DNA of 64,000 nucleotides, from assembly GCA_009768925.2 (NCBI GenBank), contig VHIT02000028.1:620896-684895 (forward strand), read 5' to 3'. This DNA comes from Cryptosporidium bovis. Taxonomy: Eukaryota > Apicomplexa > Conoidasida > Eucoccidiorida > Cryptosporidiidae. Shown here in pieces: positions 40,761 through 49,735 of this stretch. The position numbers were made by a program, and so were the translations under genes. The notes below the pieces were generated by a model. It ran no database searches, was not told where the DNA came from, and worked only from the letters and a program-made list of their open reading frames with translations. How positions within the stretch are numbered: the first letter of the stretch is position 1; the number at the start of each line of letters is the position of its first letter.

Positions 40761-43700
40761 ATGAGAATTTATATTCCAAAGATATGTGGATTTTTTACCC
40801 TGCTTTTGTTATCGTTTTTTGGGTATAATGGTGATGGAGAGGGCAAAAATGCAATATTGAATGAAATTTCATATGTACAAAAACGGAGCATAGGCTTAAA
40901 TAATGGGTTTAATAGCTACCTCAACCCATTAAGGATTAGAAGTGGAATTTTTCAGTCTTTAGAACAGAGTATGTCTCCAGAATTACACCAAAAAGCATAT
41001 ACAACATTAAAGGGAATAAACACATTATTAATTACAGACAAAAGTATGTTGGAGTCTGCATTTTCATTTGGAGTAGGGTGCGGATATTACCAAGACCCCG
41101 AAGATATTCCAGGATTAGCACATTTGATGGAGCATGTAACATTCTTGGGTAGTGAAGATAATCCAGACCCAATAGGATGGGACGAATTTTTACTTAAAAA
41201 AGGCGGAGTTTCAAATGCATATACTACAGGTGACTCGACAGTATTTTATATTCTCACAATTCCAAGAGAGTTGAAGGATGTGATGTCTTATTTTGCAAAT
41301 ATGCTTATAAAACCAACTATAGACGAAAATAGTTCAGTATCGGAAATAGATGCAGTTGACCAGGAACATGAGAAGAATATTCCAAATAAAATAAGAGTAA
41401 TGATTGAGCTTGCACTTCATTTGTCCCCAAAGGAGTGTCCTGCTGGAAAATTTGGTACGGGTAATAAAGAAACTCTTTATGATAATCCTATAAAAAACAA
41501 TATTGATCTTAGGAATGCCTTAATAAACTATCACAAAAATTGTTATACTAGTGGAAATATATCACTAGTAGTTATGGGTCCCCAATCTGAGGCAGAATTA
41601 ATAGAGATTGCAAATCATATAGATTCATTATTCCCATCAAGCACTAAAATAGAAAAAAGTCTATTATCTGATAAGAATAGGATTGATAACAAAAAATTTA
41701 TGAATATTCACGGCAATTTATCTCCACAGGTTAATAACCAGGAAGATATATTTGGGAGAATTCATATTGGTACAGGAGTTGATTATTACAATAAGAAAGC
41801 AAATCTTGATATCAGTTCAATAGGTACTGTAGGTGATTTAAAATTGAAAAAAGAAAGCGATGGTAATGAAGACTATATTATGGTTGATTTAATTAAAATT
41901 CCAAAAGGAGATTCATCACCCCCTTTAATTATTATTTACTGGGATTCTCTGGAAAATTCCTTAGATATACTAAGAAATAATGCTGAGTGGCAAATGCTTA
42001 AATTATTACAGTATTATTTCGAGGACCAAGGACCAAATTCAATATACAATAAATTACTGAAGAATAAATTAGCATCTACTTTGGAATATTTCGATAATAC
42101 AAGTTCAAAGTATTCTATTTACGGACTTTTACTTACAGCTACAGATGACTCAGAAGAAATAACACACGATATTGCAAATATTGTTGCAAATTATATGAAT
42201 AACCTAATTGGCCAAGTTGTTAATAATGATGACCACAGATGGATAGACAATTTCTATCAGAACTATTCTAGTATGGCTGATATTGATTACCTTTATGACG
42301 AGGATAGAAATATAGCAGGGATTGTTTCTCAAGCAGCTGAGAATATGTTATTCTTTCCAGATGAGCCTGAGATTGCATTATCCGCCTATAATAAGCCATA
42401 TAATTTAACCAAGGATGGGAAACTCAGTGATGCACAGATAAATTCTTTAAAAATATTTTTAGAGTCTCTAAAACCAGAAAAAATGAAAATAATAAAGTTA
42501 ACTGATATTGATCTTGATCGAATTAAGAACGAATATTACTTCGAGCCATACAAAGTCAACTATTCAATATCTAAGATGAAAATTATGACTGGAACTAATA
42601 ATATTGACGAGGGTGGTGATACAAGCAAAGCAAAGGCTGGTCAAGACGAATATTCAAATCTATCGGAATTATTAACTTGTGTTCCACAAAATTTAGAAAT
42701 TGTTAAGGTGGCAGACGACAAATGTCCCACATACAAAGAGAACGGAAAGGAAGTATCTGGCCAAGAATTAAAAGATTTGTTTATCCCATGTCCATTAATG
42801 ATAGAGGATGGAATAAGTATATATTGGAAGGGCCCAATACACAAAACACCGACAATAAATATAACTTTTGTTCAAAGACTCAAAAATGAGGATATTAAAA
42901 ACAATACAAGAAGAGCCTTAATATCAAAAATTCACGCTATCATTCAGAATACTCGTATTACATCCTCACTTTCATCACAAGTATCGTGTGGTTTAGAAAC
43001 AAACATTATCTTTAATAGAGGAAGATTTGTATTTACTATTCAGTCATATAGTTCTAATTTTGAAGGTGTAATAAATAAGATAAAAAATTCAGTAGCTAAT
43101 GAAAAAAATATACCTACCAAATCTGAATTCGAGTATGCGTTGAATTACCTTAAATTGGATGTTTTAAATTTAAGTGAATCAATGGCATATGACATTGCAT
43201 CTGACATAGCATATAGTGTATATTTATCAAATTACTATTCACAAATTGAATTAAGGGACACTCTTCTTAGTGCAGAAATAAAATATGAAGAATACATTGA
43301 GGGAATTAAGGGTGGGTTTTTAAGTATTGGATACATAGATTCAATAGTTATAGGCAATATTACGCCAAATGATGCAATAGAGTATGTTAAAATACTTCAA
43401 AATTCATTCTTACCTAAAACAATACCATACTCGGAAGCAGCACAAGATGGTATTGCAGAGCTTCCAAAAGACATACATATTACTGTTAAAAATCCCATTT
43501 CAGATGATTTGAACAATGCAGTAGTGGCTCACTTTATAACACCACCTGTGGATTTAATTGACTCTTCAATATATTATTCCATTGGTGAAATGACTAACTC
43601 TCAATTCTATGATATTGTCAGAACAGAATGGCAAGATGGATATATTGCATTTGTTTCTATGGACTATAAAACGCCTTCTATGTCATTAATAGCTGGCGTA

Positions 43701-44480
43701 CAAACAGTTGAGAAAAATTCAAATACACTAACATGTCATTTGTTCTCTGCTTTTGATCTTATATTTAGAAATATTAAAGATGATTTAACCAATTCCTCGA
43801 AAGCTGAATTTGAAAACAAAATTAGATGGCTCGGTCTTTCTCAATTTTCGACTCATATCTTAGACACATTTTCAAACTACGTTGGTCACATGTCAAAATT
43901 AATAATAAGTCATGAACTATGTTTCGAGAAAAATAGACTTATTGAGGATGCAACACAAATGTTTATTTCTGATCCATTAGTTTATATAGATAAATTTAGA
44001 AACCTTATAAGTAAATCATCAGATTTAAACAGACGTGTTGTCGTTGTAGAACTCATTGGTAATGATAACGAGAGTAAAACTAAGGATGGTACCGGAAACA
44101 AACTAAATAGAATATTAAATGCCATTGAACCTCCTTCAAATCAAGAATGCATTGATTTAATTAAAGAACAGTTGTTAGATTCTATAAATATACAACTTTC
44201 TCAGGATAAAGATAAAAAATTAAGAGGAAGAAAGAATACCCCTTCTAAAAACGGAACAGATAGAAAATACATTACTTATGATCAAAGCAAACAATGCGCC
44301 GTTTATGAGAATAATGCTGTTATTGCCAGTGGGAAAAATTCTCAAGAAATCAGTCCTTTATTGAACATTTTTGGCAGAAACATTTCATTTAACAAAAATA
44401 AAAATAATGTGAGGTTATTTGATATTGTTAATAGAAAGAAGGGTATTAAGAGGAGAACATGTAATCATGACAAAGAGTGA
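40761..44480 (+). CDS. secreted insulinase-like (M16) metallopeptidase
   Basis: 1239 residues. An N-terminal signal peptide (KICGFFTLLLLSFFGY, residues 7-22) predicts entry to the secretory pathway. The first M16 domain is catalytically complete: inverted zinc motif HLMEH (His121, Glu124 base, His125) and the third ligand Glu202 in DQEHEKN, at exactly the spacing of insulin-degrading enzyme. Three more M16-fold domains follow, as in pitrilysin/IDE. The last 90 residues are basic and low complexity. M16 peptidases are strongly expanded in Cryptosporidium and many are secreted; specific substrates cannot be inferred. The GGCGGTAAA inverted pair lies 72 bases upstream. Single exon; ATG 40761 is directly followed by the basic n-region of the signal. 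Confidence 0.92.
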   Translation: MRIYIPKICGFFTLLLLSFFGYNGDGEGKNAILNEISYVQKRSIGLNNGFNSYLNPLRIRSGIFQSLEQSMSPELHQKAYTTLKGINTLLITDKSMLESAFSFGVGCGYYQDPEDIPGLAHLMEHVTFLGSEDNPDPIGWDEFLLKKGGVSNAYTTGDSTVFYILTIPRELKDVMSYFANMLIKPTIDENSSVSEIDAVDQEHEKNIPNKIRVMIELALHLSPKECPAGKFGTGNKETLYDNPIKNNIDLRNALINYHKNCYTSGNISLVVMGPQSEAELIEIANHIDSLFPSSTKIEKSLLSDKNRIDNKKFMNIHGNLSPQVNNQEDIFGRIHIGTGVDYYNKKANLDISSIGTVGDLKLKKESDGNEDYIMVDLIKIPKGDSSPPLIIIYWDSLENSLDILRNNAEWQMLKLLQYYFEDQGPNSIYNKLLKNKLASTLEYFDNTSSKYSIYGLLLTATDDSEEITHDIANIVANYMNNLIGQVVNNDDHRWIDNFYQNYSSMADIDYLYDEDRNIAGIVSQAAENMLFFPDEPEIALSAYNKPYNLTKDGKLSDAQINSLKIFLESLKPEKMKIIKLTDIDLDRIKNEYYFEPYKVNYSISKMKIMTGTNNIDEGGDTSKAKAGQDEYSNLSELLTCVPQNLEIVKVADDKCPTYKENGKEVSGQELKDLFIPCPLMIEDGISIYWKGPIHKTPTINITFVQRLKNEDIKNNTRRALISKIHAIIQNTRITSSLSSQVSCGLETNIIFNRGRFVFTIQSYSSNFEGVINKIKNSVANEKNIPTKSEFEYALNYLKLDVLNLSESMAYDIASDIAYSVYLSNYYSQIELRDTLLSAEIKYEEYIEGIKGGFLSIGYIDSIVIGNITPNDAIEYVKILQNSFLPKTIPYSEAAQDGIAELPKDIHITVKNPISDDLNNAVVAHFITPPVDLIDSSIYYSIGEMTNSQFYDIVRTEWQDGYIAFVSMDYKTPSMSLIAGVQTVEKNSNTLTCHLFSAFDLIFRNIKDDLTNSSKAEFENKIRWLGLSQFSTHILDTFSNYVGHMSKLIISHELCFEKNRLIEDATQMFISDPLVYIDKFRNLISKSSDLNRRVVVVELIGNDNESKTKDGTGNKLNRILNAIEPPSNQECIDLIKEQLLDSINIQLSQDKDKKLRGRKNTPSKNGTDRKYITYDQSKQCAVYENNAVIASGKNSQEISPLLNIFGRNISFNKNKNNVRLFDIVNRKKGIKRRTCNHDKE

Positions 44481-45156
44481 ATTATTACTCGTGAAAAAAA
44501 TATAAGCAAATACTTGAGTTGTTTTGTACACTATTTAAGGTAACAAAGCAAAAAATAAACACACACTCTATGTAAATGAATAATGCTATTATATTAAAGT
44601 AAAAATTGCAGGCGAATCACTTTGAATCTGGAGATTCGAACACAAACAATACGAACTACATTATTAGTTAAGTTAAACATAATTTTCAATTCTATCTAGT
44701 CAATGAGTTTTATGTTTCTTTTCTATATATCCATAGTATATACAAATTTTATTAATTCTTTATAAATAAAACCAATATAATTTAGTGTCCATGGGCATTA
44801 ACTCGAATATTACTTTTCTTAATAATATTTTTAGATTAACTTAGTTTTTGGGAATATATAATGTTATTCTCATATTTCCCGCCAAATCTATCACATTCGG
44901 TACTTGCTAGAAAAAAAGCAATAACAATAGAGAGATATGTTTAAAATATAAAATAATGAATTAATTTATGGGAGAAATTAAGTAATTATTTTCATATTTA
45001 TGTTTATTTGTCAAAGTTGAGATTACATTATCACTTTTTTACGGGAGCGTGAGTAATTCGTAAATTAAACAAAACGGGAATGATATAAATGTATTACTTA
45101 AATGAATACAAATATATATATTTATTCACACAGAAACACACAAGTAAGAAAAGTGA
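44481..45156. promoter_or_regulatory. upstream region of SLX1 with E2F consensus
   Basis: No gene. TTTCCCGCCAAA (44875-44886) is a textbook E2F/DP site, 270 bases before the SLX1 ATG. Nothing else stands out. Confidence 0.55.
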
Positions 45157-46494
45157 ATGCAAATAATGGAATGTGAAAACAAATACATGGGTTTAAATTC
45201 TTCACATTACTGCTATTTACTTATATCAGAGACAAAAAAAAAAGCAAGTTATATAGGTTATTCAGTAAACCCGTGTAGAAGGTTAAGGCAACACAACGGT
45301 GAGATAAAGAATGGAGCGAAAAAGACAAAAGTAGGTACACCATGGGAAATAGGTATATGTGTGGGAGGATTTCCGGATCGTATTTCAGCTTTGAGATTTG
45401 AATGGGCGTGGCAGCATCCAAATATATGCAGAGCAACAAGAGAATATATGACTTCGTGGAAGATAGTTAAAAAAAAGAAATCTGACGAGAAAAATAACGT
45501 TAAAGCTGTATTAAAAAAAAGGCAATGGAGTATTCAACAAAGAATATGGATATTAGTTTGTATAGTGACATTAACTCCTTGGAAAGATATGAATTTGGAT
45601 GTATTTGTGTTGAATAATAACATCGAGAATATTATCAAGGAATATATCAACAAATTAGGTAAATTACAAAATAATTATAAAATAACTGACATCACTATAG
45701 ATTCACTATTAATGTTCACATATAATGGCACGGATTGTAACTTTGAGAATGGGACCAAATTTTTAAGATGTGATTACAATGCGTTCAAGGACATCCAAAA
45801 CAATAATGTTAACTCTATTGAAAATGAAATAGTAAGCCATATTCAAGATAATTCTATGTGTTTTAGTTTAGATTATGAATGTAAAATTGAAACTATATGT
45901 ACAATTTGCCAACAGAAAATTGAAAATAATAGAAAGTACATATTATTCCCTTGTTGCGACGGCATGAATATTCATGTTTCTTGTATTCAACCTTGGGGTG
46001 AATCCTATAAAGTAAATAATGAAAATAGTTTATTCGATATTTCTGCTCCCTTAATACCTGAACAAATCTCCTGCCCATGTTGTTTTCAAATTTACAATTG
46101 GTCTGAAGTTAAATTGAGGCACATTAAAAAATTTGAATTTAAAGATGGGAATGAAGTTGAAAACAAGGTTAACAACAAGTCAATTACTAATAACTCTTTG
46201 GAAATTAATAAATCAATCCATGAAAAAGCAACTGACTCGGAAGCTTTTAAAAAAAATGATACAGATATGGGTTTTGATATTGAAACTAATAGGGAGAACT
46301 CATTATCAAATTACATTTGTTTTTCAAGCGACAATAATATTGATGCAGGAAATGATAACAATAAGAGTTATAACTATAAAGATGAAACGAGTCTGAATTG
46401 TGATAATGTTTTTTTGTCCTCTGAGGATGATAATGATATTAAAGAAGTGTCGCAAAGATGTGAATTTATCGATTTAACTATCGATTCTGAATAA
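45157..46494 (+). CDS. SLX1: SLX1-type structure-specific endonuclease
   Basis: 445 residues. A GIY-YIG nuclease domain at about 17-95 (YCYLLI ... SYIGYSVNPCRRLRQHNG ... GTPWEIGICVGGFP ... LRFEWAWQHP) carries the catalytic Arg41 and Glu82; FEWAWQ is diagnostic of SLX1. A C-terminal Cys-rich RING/PHD-like module begins with CTICQQKI and ends with CPCCFQIYNW (about 247-315). SLX1 with its partner SLX4 resolves Holliday junctions, flaps and replication forks. The human protein has 275 residues; this one is longer through an inserted linker and an acidic Asn-rich tail ending in ECEFIDLTIDSE-like residues, a possible SUMO-interaction motif (FIDLTID). The E2F site upstream fits S-phase expression. 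Confidence 0.92.
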   Translation: MQIMECENKYMGLNSSHYCYLLISETKKKASYIGYSVNPCRRLRQHNGEIKNGAKKTKVGTPWEIGICVGGFPDRISALRFEWAWQHPNICRATREYMTSWKIVKKKKSDEKNNVKAVLKKRQWSIQQRIWILVCIVTLTPWKDMNLDVFVLNNNIENIIKEYINKLGKLQNNYKITDITIDSLLMFTYNGTDCNFENGTKFLRCDYNAFKDIQNNNVNSIENEIVSHIQDNSMCFSLDYECKIETICTICQQKIENNRKYILFPCCDGMNIHVSCIQPWGESYKVNNENSLFDISAPLIPEQISCPCCFQIYNWSEVKLRHIKKFEFKDGNEVENKVNNKSITNNSLEINKSIHEKATDSEAFKKNDTDMGFDIETNRENSLSNYICFSSDNNIDAGNDNNKSYNYKDETSLNCDNVFLSSEDDNDIKEVSQRCEFIDLTIDSE

Positions 46495-46603
46495 TTACAA
46501 ACATAGCATACTAAGTCATTAATCCTTTTTTACCCTTGTGTTTTTTATGTTTTTATTGTTATTCATTGTATATACTCATGCATATATTTTTGCATAAAAG
46601 CAG

Positions 46604-47383
46604 TCAGTTAATAATGCCACAAGGATCGGTATTTTTATCATTAAAGTGGCTATATCTTATGCTTTCAGTACTTAAAATGGACTCTTTACTTTGTGTCTCA
46701 TCACTTAAACATTCGTTATTTACGAAATTAGGTGTTAAAAACACAGGGAAATAGCTTTTATGATCGTTCTCTTGAAAAGTGTCATTCGAGTCTTTAGAAT
46801 AGACTTTGCTTTTTATGTTACCAATAATAGATTCTCTTAGACCTTGTAATTTTTCAAGTTTTGGAACACCTATACTCTTTTCTATGACTTTAAATGTTAA
46901 AGAAATTCCCTTAATTAAAGCTGAACTTATTGAACTCTCTTGTTCATCGAAAATATTATCTCCGAGAATTGGTTTTATTTTGCTATTAATGCCATCTGAC
47001 TTCTTGGTATTTTTGTCTTCGAAAGAGATACTTTCTGTGGAACTGAGATTGCTGCCCTTACTTGTTACAGCTCTACTATTAGAATCAACGTAATTATCAG
47101 GTGAAAAGTCGTCATATTTTATATTTAGTTTATCTAAAAATACACTTTCTATTTGATCAGTTACACAATCATTATTTTTAACGGAATCATCTGGATCATA
47201 GTAAAAATTTGTATCATATTCGTGCTCTATACAACTAACAAAATTTATACTGCCAATAGAATTATCATTGACACCACTACCTTCTTGTATTTTAACTAAA
47301 TTTGGCACAGCTCTTGTAACATTTTCAATTTTTTTTTCGTAATTATCACTTTTATTACTATCCATTTCATTTTGATTAAACAT
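46604..47383 (-). CDS. acidic Ser/Asn-rich protein, function unknown
   Basis: 259 residues, no recognised domain. It is rich in Asp, Ser and Asn; one more ordered segment near residues 150-190 (SSALIKGISLTFKVIEKSIGVPKLEKLQGLRE in part) could form amphipathic helices. No signal peptide or membrane segment. It ends 110 bases from the convergent SLX1 gene and shares its upstream region with the divergent Maf gene. Start ATG 47383; Met7 is also possible. Confidence 0.55.
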   Translation of the reverse strand: MFNQNEMDSNKSDNYEKKIENVTRAVPNLVKIQEGSGVNDNSIGSINFVSCIEHEYDTNFYYDPDDSVKNNDCVTDQIESVFLDKLNIKYDDFSPDNYVDSNSRAVTSKGSNLSSTESISFEDKNTKKSDGINSKIKPILGDNIFDEQESSISSALIKGISLTFKVIEKSIGVPKLEKLQGLRESIIGNIKSKVYSKDSNDTFQENDHKSYFPVFLTPNFVNNECLSDETQSKESILSTESIRYSHFNDKNTDPCGIIN

Positions 47384-48127
47384 TTTAATTACTTTTAAAA
47401 AGTAAATTGGGATGAAGACGGAAAAATAATAAAATTATACTTAAGTCCATATATTGTTATTCACACTCATAAGTTACTTAGATTGAACTTTAAGTTGTAC
47501 TCATTCACAACAAAAAAACGTTAATTTATGCACATCAACAACATTTAGCGTCTTAATCTAGCGGAAGAATGGTCATAATACGCAGATACTCTTTAAATAT
47601 TACATTTGAGTGGCAATAAACAAAAACATTTTTTTCACCTAAAGACCTCACAGACTGACCTTTCTATGGTGCGCATGTAATTAGGCGGTAAATGTATTTA
47701 ATATTTTATATTGGTATATTTAAATAGTTTTTACATCTTACATGGAATATGCTATTGAATTCTTCCTTTTGACCTTAGGTAAGTGATAAATTATATTTCA
47801 CACATTAATAAGATAAGTAATTAAATGTAATTTGGGAGTTAAGAATAACTTTTCGATGATTGTTTGTAATAGTTGTCGGAGAAACATATTGCTTGGTAGT
47901 TAGATTCAAAAAAATTCGATATTTTGACCTTGTTAAAAATATGATATGAATGTAGTTTTTTAGGTGTTAAGTTCATACTAAAATGAATTATTTAATAAAC
48001 ATCAGGCATACTTTATCAATACTTGTTGTTGTGGCGCCACAACAAAAAAAAGTAACAGGAAAGACGATAATGTTCAATAGGAGATCTAAGATAAGTATTT
48101 AGTTTACTTGTTTGTCGAACATTAATA
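47384..48127. promoter_or_regulatory. divergent promoter of unknown acidic gene and Maf gene
   Basis: No gene. GGCGGTAAA at 47684-47692 and a perfect 20-bp palindrome TTGTTGTGGCGCCACAACAA (48026-48045), centred on GGCGCC, 83 bases before the Maf ATG. Confidence 0.5.
48026..48045. repeat. 20-bp perfect palindrome with GGCGCC core
   Basis: TTGTTGTGGCGCCACAACAA reads the same on both strands with no spacer. Its position 83 bases before the Maf-family ATG suggests an operator-like site for a symmetric dimer; the core is the same GGCGCC seen in other promoters of the window. Confidence 0.5.
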
Positions 48128-48739
48128 ATGGAAGAGTATGATATAATACTAGGTTCTACTTCTGAAATAAGAAAAAGAACGTTGGCCAGAGCGAACATTC
48201 ATATTACAAAGACGATTTCATCGGATTTTGACGAAAGAAGCATTTCAGAAAATGATCCTGAAGTGCTAGTTAAAAGGCTTTCTGATTCAAAAATGAAATC
48301 AGTGATTGAGAAGTTGGATTATAAGAAAAAGTTTGACAAAGTTATTGTTATTTCAGCAGATTCAGTGGCATATAAGGATGGAGAAATTAGAAATAAACCT
48401 AAAGATTGTGATGAAAAAAGGAGATTTTTGAAATCATACAGTAATAGTTACGTAGATTGTATAACTGGTATATCATTATACAATTTCTTTACAGACACAT
48501 GGCTAAATGATGTTTCAACCTCTAGAGTTTATTATAAAGAAATACCTGAAGAAATGATTGATGAAATATCTATGAATTCTGAAATAATTGGACATTCATG
48601 TGGAGGATTTGCCATTGATTGTCCTTTATTGGAGAGATATGTTGACAGAATCGAAGGATGTAAAGACAATATTCTCGGAATATCTGGTCTTAAGACTCGA
48701 ATGCTCATTGGAATGTCAATAGAAACGAAGAAAGATTAA
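48128..48739 (+). CDS. Maf/HAM1-like nucleotide pyrophosphatase
   Basis: 203 residues of the Maf family (eukaryotic relative ASMTL N-domain), which hydrolyse non-canonical or modified nucleoside triphosphates, typically dTTP/UTP or m7GTP, to monophosphates, a house-cleaning role. Seen: the N-terminal LGSTSEIRKRTL signature (usual LAS.S.RR..L), VISADSVAYKDGEIRNKPKD (usual V..ADT.V...G.ILGKP), and SYVDCITGISLY and HSCGGFAID (usual AGGY.I.). Length is normal. No signal peptide; cytosolic. The family aspartate of ADT is retained as Asp in ADS. Confidence 0.9.
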   Translation: MEEYDIILGSTSEIRKRTLARANIHITKTISSDFDERSISENDPEVLVKRLSDSKMKSVIEKLDYKKKFDKVIVISADSVAYKDGEIRNKPKDCDEKRRFLKSYSNSYVDCITGISLYNFFTDTWLNDVSTSRVYYKEIPEEMIDEISMNSEIIGHSCGGFAIDCPLLERYVDRIEGCKDNILGISGLKTRMLIGMSIETKKD

Positions 48740-48816
48740 TAGTTGAATCGTCAATGGTAACTTAAGCGATTTAACTAATCTATAAAAGTACATTTAATTT
48801 GTCAATAAAACTCCTG

Positions 48817-49374
48817 TTACGAGTACTCCTGATCTATATTTTGATTTGCTTCTTGTAATAACCATGTAATCTGTTGTATTGTTAATAAACAAGAAATGAT
48901 GGTTACAATTAATTAGTTGTATTTGATTTATTGAACAAAGTTTGTCCATATTATATGTTAGCTTACCTGATGTTTTCTTTTTTGGTTGATTGATGGTCTC
49001 CAGTTATTTTTAGAGATGTTTTTTTTAACATTGACTGTTCCTCTGTCTTTATTGTCACTTTCATTTAATATATCTTTTGCATTCAAAACTTTAATGTTTT
49101 CATTGGAAGAAATGCTATAAAATTCACTTAGATATTTGTTCTTTTTTGAATTAGAGTTCTTTTTTTTGGACTTAATTCCCTTTTTACTTGTAATTAAACC
49201 AATGTTCTGTTTACTCGGGATCTGTTTTAATTTTTCGCTTTTACCTTCATCCTCTATTAACTCTCCAATAATTGAACTGGAAGAACTAGATACCTTATCT
49301 TTATCTGTATCTGATAAAGAGGGAATAACTTCGTTATCTTCATCAGAAGAATATTCCTGAAGCAAGTTATTCAT
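48817..49374 (-). CDS. PRCC-like splicing-associated protein, two exons
   Basis: Exon 1 is 48967-49374 and exon 2 is 48817-48870, separated by a 96-base intron (donor GTAAGC, acceptor AACAG, phase 0), giving 153 residues. The join restores the PRCC C-terminal signature: NQKRKHQ from exon 1 continues as ITWLLQEAN in exon 2, matching the family's QQ-K/R-RKHQITYL..QA. The acidic start MNNLLQEYSSDEDNE also resembles PRCC (YASSDESE). PRCC proteins associate with spliceosome and nuclear bodies; animal members also affect MAD2B. This one is very short because the Pro-rich middle is missing. TTTGGCGC (E2F-like) is 42 bases upstream of the ATG. The call rests on a short motif. Confidence 0.72.
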
Positions 49375-49735
49375 TAAATTCGCTTTATTTGTGTTACATA
49401 ACAAATAATACTAGTGCGCCAAATTTAGGAAATTTTTGGTAAGGCCATGCAAACAGTTCTTTTTAAATCAAAATATTTTCCATTATACATGCAACTATGA
49501 AAGCGAAAAATGGCAATAAATAACATCAAGAACAGTTATTAACTCATGTATTACAAAGAACAATGGCGAATCAGCACCAAATCGCAGATTACATTGACAA
49601 ATAAACAGTACGGAAACAATACTTATCATGGAATACAAATATTATTGAGATATACATGATGTTTCCCAAAACAAACAATTAAAAAAAATCTACTTCTATA
49701 CCTAAAAATAAAGATAAACAAAACAATAGCTTCAT
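49375..49735. other. short intergenic gap
   Basis: No gene; promoter of the PRCC-like gene and 3' UTR of the thioredoxin reductase. An E2F-like GCGCCAAA (49416-49423) is the only notable word. Confidence 0.5.
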
